From Bacteroidota bacterium (GTDB lineage Bacteria; Bacteroidota; Bacteroidia; Chitinophagales; LD1), in NCBI GenBank assembly GCA_947476645.1, contig CANJRM010000014.1:1-49421 (forward strand): a stretch of DNA of 49,421 bases, given 5' to 3'. Of this stretch, positions 43,849 through 49,421 are shown in pieces. The notes under the pieces were generated by a model. It saw nothing but the letters and a program-made list of their open reading frames with translations, ran no database searches and had not been told where the DNA came from. Position 1 is the first letter of the stretch. Every line of letters begins with the position of its first letter. The position numbers and the translations under genes are program-made.

Positions 43849-45204
43849 ATGGCAAACATTCTAATAGCAGATGATGAAAAAAGCATCCGCAAAACACTGC
43901 GCGAAATTCTTGAGTACGAAAGTTACAAAGTAGATGAAGCAGCCGATGGCGCGCAGGCATTTGAAATGTTGAAGGATGGCGATTACGCGTGCGCTTTGCT
44001 CGATATTAAAATGCCGAAGATGGACGGACTTGAAGTGCTTACTAAGTTGCAAGGCACCGATTGCGAAACTCCTATCATTATGATTTCGGGACACGGCACG
44101 GTGGAAAATGCTGTTGAAGCAACCAAGAAAGGTGCGTTTGATTTCATCAACAAGCCGCCCGATTTAAATCGTTTGCTGATTACCGTGCGTAACGCCCTCG
44201 ATAAATCGAACCTGGTTACCGAGACAAAAGTTTTGAAAAGAAAGGTGAGTAAGACCCGCGAAATGATTGGCGATTCACCGGCTATCATAAAGATTAAAGA
44301 AACTATTGAGCGTGTTGCACCTACCGAAGCGCGCGTGATGATTACTGGTGAAAACGGAACAGGAAAAGAATTAGTAGCGCGATGGATTCACGAAAAAAGT
44401 AATCGTGCGAATGGCCCGTTGGTAGAAGTAAACTGTGCAGCTATTCCAACCGACCTTATTGAAAGTGAATTGTTTGGTCACGAAAAAGGCGCCTTCACTT
44501 CAGCTATTAAACAACGTATCGGAAAATTTGAGCAGGCAAATGGCGGCACACTTTTCTTAGATGAAATTGGCGACATGAGTTTGAGCGCACAAGCAAAAGT
44601 TTTGCGTGCGTTGCAGGAAAGCAGAATTACTCGCGTGGGTGGAGATAAAGATATTATGGTGGATGTGCGCGTGATTGCCGCTACCAACAAAGATCTGCTG
44701 AAAGAAACCGAAGAAGGAAGATTTCGCATGGATTTGTATCACCGCATCAGCGTAATTTTAATTCACGTTCCATCATTGAACGAAAGAACAGATGATGTGC
44801 CGATGCTGGCTGAAAGATTTGTGAAAGAAATTTGCGAAGACTATTCTATTCCTAAAAAGCTGATTACTCCCAAAGCTTTTGAAGAATTAAAAACGATGAA
44901 TTGGGAAGGAAACATTCGCGAGTTGCGAAATGTAATTGAGCGTTTGGTAATTCTTTCTGACCAAAAAATTACAGAAGCTGAAGTGCGTGCTTTTGTTACC
45001 AATACACAGGCAAAAGATACACCCACAGATTTGTTTGAACAGTTCGACAAGTTTCAGGATTTTAAAGAGCATATCGAAAAATTGTTCATTGAACACAAAC
45101 TCAAAAAGTTTGGATGGAACGTTTCGAAAACTGCCGAGGTGCTCGATATTCAGCGAAGCCACCTTTACAACAAAATTGAGAAATACGATTTAAGACGTCA
45201 GTAA
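43849..45204 (+). CDS. Sigma-54-dependent response regulator (NtrC family)
   Basis: A 451-residue regulator from the ATG at 43849; an upstream in-frame start at 43783 would translate an inverted repeat. The receiver domain has D52 as phosphate acceptor (ALLDIKMPKMDG) and K102 (INKPPD). The AAA+ domain has Walker A GENGTGKE at 167-174, Walker B GGTLFLDEIGD at 232-242 and the sigma-54 loop as GAFTSA at 214-219, instead of GAFTGA. A Fis-type helix-turn-helix closes the protein (WNVSKTAEVLDIQRSHLYNK). No sensor kinase gene is adjacent. The next gene starts nine bases after its stop. Confidence 0.94.
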   Translation: MANILIADDEKSIRKTLREILEYESYKVDEAADGAQAFEMLKDGDYACALLDIKMPKMDGLEVLTKLQGTDCETPIIMISGHGTVENAVEATKKGAFDFINKPPDLNRLLITVRNALDKSNLVTETKVLKRKVSKTREMIGDSPAIIKIKETIERVAPTEARVMITGENGTGKELVARWIHEKSNRANGPLVEVNCAAIPTDLIESELFGHEKGAFTSAIKQRIGKFEQANGGTLFLDEIGDMSLSAQAKVLRALQESRITRVGGDKDIMVDVRVIAATNKDLLKETEEGRFRMDLYHRISVILIHVPSLNERTDDVPMLAERFVKEICEDYSIPKKLITPKAFEELKTMNWEGNIRELRNVIERLVILSDQKITEAEVRAFVTNTQAKDTPTDLFEQFDKFQDFKEHIEKLFIEHKLKKFGWNVSKTAEVLDIQRSHLYNKIEKYDLRRQ

Positions 45205-45212
45205 TTGTACCA

Positions 45213-46172
45213 ATGAAAACAGCTTTGGTTCTTGGGGCGGGCGGCTTTATCGGAAGCCATTTGGTGAAGCGACTGAAACAGGAAAACTATTTTGTAAAAG
45301 GAGTTGACCTTAAGCATCCCGAGTTCAGCAAAACTGCTGCCGATGAATTTGTTGTTGGCGATTTGCGCAATCAAAATTTCTGCGCAGAAATTTTCAATCA
45401 ATCATTTGACGAAGTATATCAACTGGCTGCCGACATGGGCGGAGCAGGATATATTTTTACAGGCGATAACGATGCAGATGTGATGTATAATTCATCGCTC
45501 ATCAATTTGAACGTGATTAACCTTTGTGTCGAAAAGAAAATTGGAAAAATTTTCTACTCTTCTTCTGCCTGTGTTTATCCAGCTTATAATCAGGAAGACC
45601 CCGACAATCCAAAATGCAGTGAAGATTCGGCTTATCCTGCTGCGCCTGACAGCGAGTACGGATGGGAAAAACTTTTTAGTGAGCGTTTGTATTTGAACTA
45701 CGCGCGCAATTACAAACTAAATGTTCGCGTGGCGCGCTTCCATAATATTTTCGGACCCGAAGGAAGTTGGAAAGGCGGAAAGGAAAAAGCGCCTGCAGCT
45801 TTGTGTCGTAAAATTGCAGAAGCAAAAAATGAAAGTTCTATCGAAGTATGGGGCGATGGAAAACAAACCCGCTCTTTCCTTTTTATTGATGAATGTGTGG
45901 AGGGAATCTGGAAAATGATGAATGGAAATTTTGAAGGACCATTGAACATAGGCTCAGAAGAAATGATTTCGATAAATGAACTTGCAAAGATGATTGCAGA
46001 AATTTCGGGTAAGAATATTTCTATAAAAAACATAGCAGGTCCTACGGGTGTGCGCGGAAGAAACTCTGACAATAAATTGATTTCAGAAAAACTGAATTGG
46101 AAACCAAACTATTCGCTTAAAACAGGAATTGAAAAAACATATCGCTGGATTGAAGAGCAGGTAAAATCTTAA
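45213..46172 (+). CDS. GDP-mannose 3,5-epimerase-like sugar epimerase
   Basis: A 319-residue extended short-chain dehydrogenase. NAD binding at LVLGAGGFIGSHL. Features shared with GDP-mannose 3,5-epimerase, as known from plants, are QLAADMGGAGYIFT, SSSACVYPAYNQED, YGWEKL (catalytic Tyr-Lys), RFHNIFGPEGSWKGGKEKAP, WGDGKQTRSFLFIDECVEGI, LNIGSEEMISINELAKMI and GPTGVRGRNSDN. The enzyme would make GDP-L-galactose or GDP-gulose for a surface glycan. Close to the NtrC-type gene (8-bp gap), probably same transcript. Other NAD epimerases are possible, but the WKGGKEKAP and RGRNSDN stretches are specific. Confidence 0.85.
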   Translation: MKTALVLGAGGFIGSHLVKRLKQENYFVKGVDLKHPEFSKTAADEFVVGDLRNQNFCAEIFNQSFDEVYQLAADMGGAGYIFTGDNDADVMYNSSLINLNVINLCVEKKIGKIFYSSSACVYPAYNQEDPDNPKCSEDSAYPAAPDSEYGWEKLFSERLYLNYARNYKLNVRVARFHNIFGPEGSWKGGKEKAPAALCRKIAEAKNESSIEVWGDGKQTRSFLFIDECVEGIWKMMNGNFEGPLNIGSEEMISINELAKMIAEISGKNISIKNIAGPTGVRGRNSDNKLISEKLNWKPNYSLKTGIEKTYRWIEEQVKS

Positions 46173-46199
46173 TTTGGCATCACACAACAACCGTAAATT

Positions 46200-47015
46200 A
46201 TGTCGAACCAATTATTAGCAGGCAAACGCGGAATTATTTTCGGAGCATTGGATGAAAACTCGATTGCATGGAAAGTTGCATTGAAGGCGCACGAACAAGG
46301 AGCAAAATTTGTTTTATCGAACGCGCCCGTAGCATTGCGTCTAGGTGAAATAAATAAACTGGCAGAGCAATGCAGCACAGTCGTTATACCTGCAGACGCA
46401 ACTTCGGTGGAAGATTTGGAGAAATTAATTACTCAATCGGTTGAACATTTAGGTGGCAAGTTGGATTTCATTTTACACTCCATAGGCATGAGCCCGAATG
46501 TGCGCAAAGGCAAGGCTTACACCGATATTAATTACGAATGGTTTCAAAAAACGTTAGACATCTCTTCGCTTTCGCTTCACAAACTTCTTCAAACCTGCAT
46601 GAAGCAGGATGCTATTAGTGAATGGGGAAGTGTTGTCGCGCTCACATATATTGCTGCGCAACGCGCTTTCCCAGGATATGGTGATATGGCTGATGCAAAA
46701 GCAACGCTTGAATCCATTGTTCGTTCGTTTGGTTATTACTATGGCAATGCAAAAAAAGTGCGCGTTAATTCTGTTTCGCAATCACCTACTGCTACTACTG
46801 CGGGTTCAGGCATAAAAGGTTTCGATTCTTTTTTCGGCTTTGCCGATAAAACAAGCCCGTTAGGAAATGCACCAGCCGAAGATTGCGCTAACTATTGCGT
46901 TACACTCTTCAGCGATTTAACGCGCTATGTGACCATGCAAAATCTTTTTCACGATGGTGGATTTTCAAAAATGGGAATCAACGAATTGGTGGTGAACGAG
47001 TTTACAAAGAAGTAG
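46200..47015 (+). CDS. fabI: Enoyl-ACP reductase (NADH), FabI type
   Basis: A 271-residue reductase that completes each round of fatty-acid elongation. N-terminal GKRGIIFGALDENSIAWKVA is the FabI form of the NAD-binding loop; HSIGMSP and the catalytic pattern Y-x6-K (YGDMADAKATLES) follow, then RVNSVSQSPTATTAGSGIKG and the end FHDGGFSKMGI. Start ATG at 46200, 27 bp after the epimerase. It converges on the next gene with a 12-bp gap. Confidence 0.95.
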   Translation: MSNQLLAGKRGIIFGALDENSIAWKVALKAHEQGAKFVLSNAPVALRLGEINKLAEQCSTVVIPADATSVEDLEKLITQSVEHLGGKLDFILHSIGMSPNVRKGKAYTDINYEWFQKTLDISSLSLHKLLQTCMKQDAISEWGSVVALTYIAAQRAFPGYGDMADAKATLESIVRSFGYYYGNAKKVRVNSVSQSPTATTAGSGIKGFDSFFGFADKTSPLGNAPAEDCANYCVTLFSDLTRYVTMQNLFHDGGFSKMGINELVVNEFTKK

Positions 47016-47027
47016 AATCGTTAGTGA

Positions 47028-49421
47028 TTATTTACTCACCACAATTTCCTTCACTGCTTTTTTATCTCCCTGTTTTACTTCGAGCATATAGACTCCTACG
47101 GCAAGCAGCGATAAATCAATCTTAGTTCGGGTTGCAGAAATAGTTTCAGAAAATAAATTCTGTCCTAAAACATTTTTAAAACTGAATGTTGTTTGGCTAC
47201 TCAACTTATTGAACTCTACAAAAATTTCGTTCGTTGCAGGATTTGGAAATACACTGAAAACAAAATCTTCATTCGCAGAAATTATACCTGTTACATTCTG
47301 CACCACCACACTTGCAGTTACCGAACAACCATTCGCATCGGTAGTAGTTACAGTATATGTTCCGGCTATTAGATTTGAAACCGTTAAAGTCGTATTGCCT
47401 GTGCTCCACAAATAAGAATACGGAGCAACACCACCGCTCGTGTTGTCAATAAATGCAGTTCCGTTGCTTTGTCCATTAGTAGAATTTGCAGAAGAAGTAA
47501 TTATCTGCAAAGAATTAGGTTGCGAAATATGAATGGTCGTACTGGTTGTGCAATTATTCAAATCAGTAATGGTTACTGTACAAACTCCCGCTGCAAAATT
47601 TTGAGCGGTTGCAGTATTAGCTCCATTGCACCATTCGTAAGAATAGTTTTGTGTGCCGCCTGTTACATTCAAACTTGCCGTGCCGTTTTGCTCTCCAAAA
47701 CAAATTGCATCGGTTGAAGTTGAATTCACAGCAAGTTGAGTTGGCTCATTAACAACAAACGATGCTGTAACAGAACAATTGTTCGCATCAAAAACGGTTA
47801 CTGAATAATTTCCCGCAGAAATATTTTGAACAGAATCTGTTGTTTCGGCATTGCTCCACAAATAAGAATATGCTCCTGTTCCTCCGCTTGTTTGCAACGA
47901 AATATTTCCGTTGCTATTTCCTGCACATAATGGCTCAACAATATTTCCAAATGCAGTTATAGCAGTTGGCTCATTCACCGTAATGCTTGCTGACGATTGA
48001 CATTGATTGGCATCTACAACAGTAACAGTATAAATGCCTGCCGCAATATTCGTTAGCGAAGAAACACTTGCTCCATTGCTCCATGAGTAAACAAAAGGTG
48101 CGGCTCCGCTATTGATAACTACATCTGCGGTTCCATCATTTCCTCCATTGCAGTTTGTGTTGCCTGAAGTAGCACTCAACACCACACTTCCGCTACTTCC
48201 CACTGATACACTCGTTGAAGTGGAACATGCATTCGCATCAGTTACGGTCACAAAATAATTTCCTGCTTGAAGATTATTCAAAGCAGAACCGTTAGCCCCA
48301 TTACTCCAATCATAAGTATATGCGGTTGTTCCACCGTTCACCTGCAAAGAGATTGCTCCATCGTTTCCTGCACATGTTGCGCTGGTCGATGTAGCAGATG
48401 TTTGTAGCGCTGAGACAGGTTCGGTAATGATGAAACTGGAAGTTGCCGAACAACTATTGGCATCGGTAACTGTTACAGAATAATTTCCTGGCGCAATATT
48501 GCTGATAGAAGAATTTGTTGCTCCGTTATTCCAGCTATAGATAAATGGCGTAGTTCCCGAAGTAATACTCACACTTGCGTTGCCACTGTTATCGCCAAAG
48601 CACAAAACATTATTAGAGGAAGGAACGAGATTCACGCTCACCGGATTATTGACGACAGCATTTGCAGAGGCAGTGCAACTGTTTTCATCTGTGATGGTAA
48701 CGGAATAATTTCCTGCTGTAAGATTGTTGAGTGATGGAGTGAGATCTCCTGTATTCCATAAATAAGAATAAACTAAAGTTCCTCCGCCTACCTGCGTTGT
48801 AATGCTTCCGTTGTTGCCGACACAAGTGGCATCAACAGATGATGCGGAAATATTTAACGCAGTTGGTTCAGTGATATTAAAAGCAGCAGTAGATGAGCAG
48901 TTGTTCGCATCACTTACAGTCAACGAATAATTTCCCGAAGTAATACTTGTGAGCGATGCTGATGAACTTCCATTGCTCCAACTGTAAATGATTGGTGCGG
49001 TTCCCGAATTGACTGTTACAGACGCACTACCGGAAACCCCTCCGTTACACAACACATTTGATGAAGCACTCGTAATACTTACACCCGCATTAGAATTTAC
49101 AATTGCATTTGCAGAAGAGGTGCAACTGTTTGCATCGGTTACTGTAACCTGATAATTTCCGGATGGAAGATTGTTTACAGAAGAAGTTGTTGGAGCATTA
49201 CTCCACAAATAAAAATATCCAGAAACGCCACCATTCACCTGCACCGATGCAGTTCCGTTATTGTTTCCGCAGGTAGTGGAAGTGGAAGAAGCTGTGAGGC
49301 TGAGTGCAGATGGTTCCGAAATATTTTGCGAAGCAGTTACAGAACATCCTCCGCCATCGGTTATTGTCAGTGTGTAATTACCAGCTGAAAGATTACTAAT
49401 AGCAGAACTTGCTAAGTTATT
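47028..49421 (-). CDS. SprB-repeat surface protein with type A T9SS tail (5' end cut by window)
   Basis: The frame is open to the last base, so the start lies beyond the right edge; 797 residues are visible. Nine complete and one partial SprB-type repeats of about 72 residues are seen (pattern xxCxGxxG, NGGTxxYxYxWSNG, AGNYxVTVTDANxC). They partly alternate between two kinds, one ending in EP and one in NNP/GSS. The C-terminal 75 residues are a type A sorting domain (FSVFPNPATNEIFVEF, FSFKNVLGQNLF, GVYMLEVKQGDKKAVKEIVV). It should be secreted by the T9SS. It shares the repeat family with the 3830-residue protein but has a different C-terminal sorting domain. Confidence 0.92.
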   Translation of the reverse strand, partial: NNLASSAISNLSAGNYTLTITDGGGCSVTASQNISEPSALSLTASSTSTTCGNNNGTASVQVNGGVSGYFYLWSNAPTTSSVNNLPSGNYQVTVTDANSCTSSANAIVNSNAGVSITSASSNVLCNGGVSGSASVTVNSGTAPIIYSWSNGSSSASLTSITSGNYSLTVSDANNCSSTAAFNITEPTALNISASSVDATCVGNNGSITTQVGGGTLVYSYLWNTGDLTPSLNNLTAGNYSVTITDENSCTASANAVVNNPVSVNLVPSSNNVLCFGDNSGNASVSITSGTTPFIYSWNNGATNSSISNIAPGNYSVTVTDANSCSATSSFIITEPVSALQTSATSTSATCAGNDGAISLQVNGGTTAYTYDWSNGANGSALNNLQAGNYFVTVTDANACSTSTSVSVGSSGSVVLSATSGNTNCNGGNDGTADVVINSGAAPFVYSWSNGASVSSLTNIAAGIYTVTVVDANQCQSSASITVNEPTAITAFGNIVEPLCAGNSNGNISLQTSGGTGAYSYLWSNAETTDSVQNISAGNYSVTVFDANNCSVTASFVVNEPTQLAVNSTSTDAICFGEQNGTASLNVTGGTQNYSYEWCNGANTATAQNFAAGVCTVTITDLNNCTTSTTIHISQPNSLQIITSSANSTNGQSNGTAFIDNTSGGVAPYSYLWSTGNTTLTVSNLIAGTYTVTTTDANGCSVTASVVVQNVTGIISANEDFVFSVFPNPATNEIFVEFNKLSSQTTFSFKNVLGQNLFSETISATRTKIDLSLLAVGVYMLEVKQGDKKAVKEIVVSK

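Overview
The window comes from a member of the Bacteroidota, probably Bacteroidia of the Chitinophagales/Sphingobacteriales/Flavobacteriales type; I cannot place it to genus. The evidence is a type IX secretion (T9SS) component of the SprE/PorW type, three secreted proteins ending in T9SS sorting domains (two type A, one type B), dozens of SprB repeats, and promoters of the Bacteroidota form TTTG-(17-23)-TAnnTTTG. The regions look chromosomal: there are housekeeping genes (rnpB, uvrC, fabI, holB, lgt, mtaB) and no transposase, integrase, tRNA or CRISPR array that I can see.

Layout. 1-2637: SprE/PorW, cut by the left edge. 2695-4235: a CarH-like MerR/B12-binding repressor and an ECF sigma factor, with a near-perfect 34-bp palindrome lying on the sigma-gene promoter. 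4332-6554: bifunctional penicillin-binding protein 1A. 6571-6995: a broken pyrimidine-dimer glycosylase gene. 7060-18552 (minus): a 3830-residue surface protein with seven Ig-like and 34 SprB repeats, part of which is arranged as a six-repeat superunit. 18897-22696: a nitrilase-fold amidohydrolase, a PP-loop sugar amidotransferase and a NodU-type carbamoyltransferase, which look like a nitrogen-group-adding glycan cassette. 22709-25296 (minus): lgt and mtaB. 25297-25744: no clear gene, but ten exact 21-bp units that read as heptads. 25745-28693 (minus): a T9SS cargo protein and an exported SUMF1-like protein. 28859-32386: an unknown helical protein, a Gfo/Idh/MocA oxidoreductase and a lipoprotein.

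32399-36751 is a surface-glycan block: initiating sugar-phosphate transferase, acyl carrier protein, KAS III enzyme, family 2 glycosyltransferase and GNAT acyltransferase. The last four genes are packed with gaps of about 1 bp or overlaps and are bracketed by related hairpins. 36748-39826 (minus): GH1 beta-glucosidase, DNA polymerase III delta' and glutathione peroxidase. 39901-42648: an unassigned glycosyltransferase-like protein and UvrC. 42654-43298 (minus): a methyltransferase. 43396-43762: RNase P RNA. 43849-47015: an NtrC-type regulator, a GDP-mannose 3,5-epimerase-like enzyme and FabI. 47028-49421 (minus): a second SprB-repeat protein with a type A tail, cut by the right edge.

How it fits together. 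Cell-surface biology dominates: the T9SS exports large repeat adhesins, two sets of glycan genes make modified sugars, and Lgt and PBP1A maintain the envelope. The best candidates for undescribed biology are the nitrilase/PP-loop/carbamoyltransferase trio, the ACP-KAS III-GT2-GNAT block and the 21-bp heptad repeat. All functional statements rest on motif recognition by eye; no database search was run.
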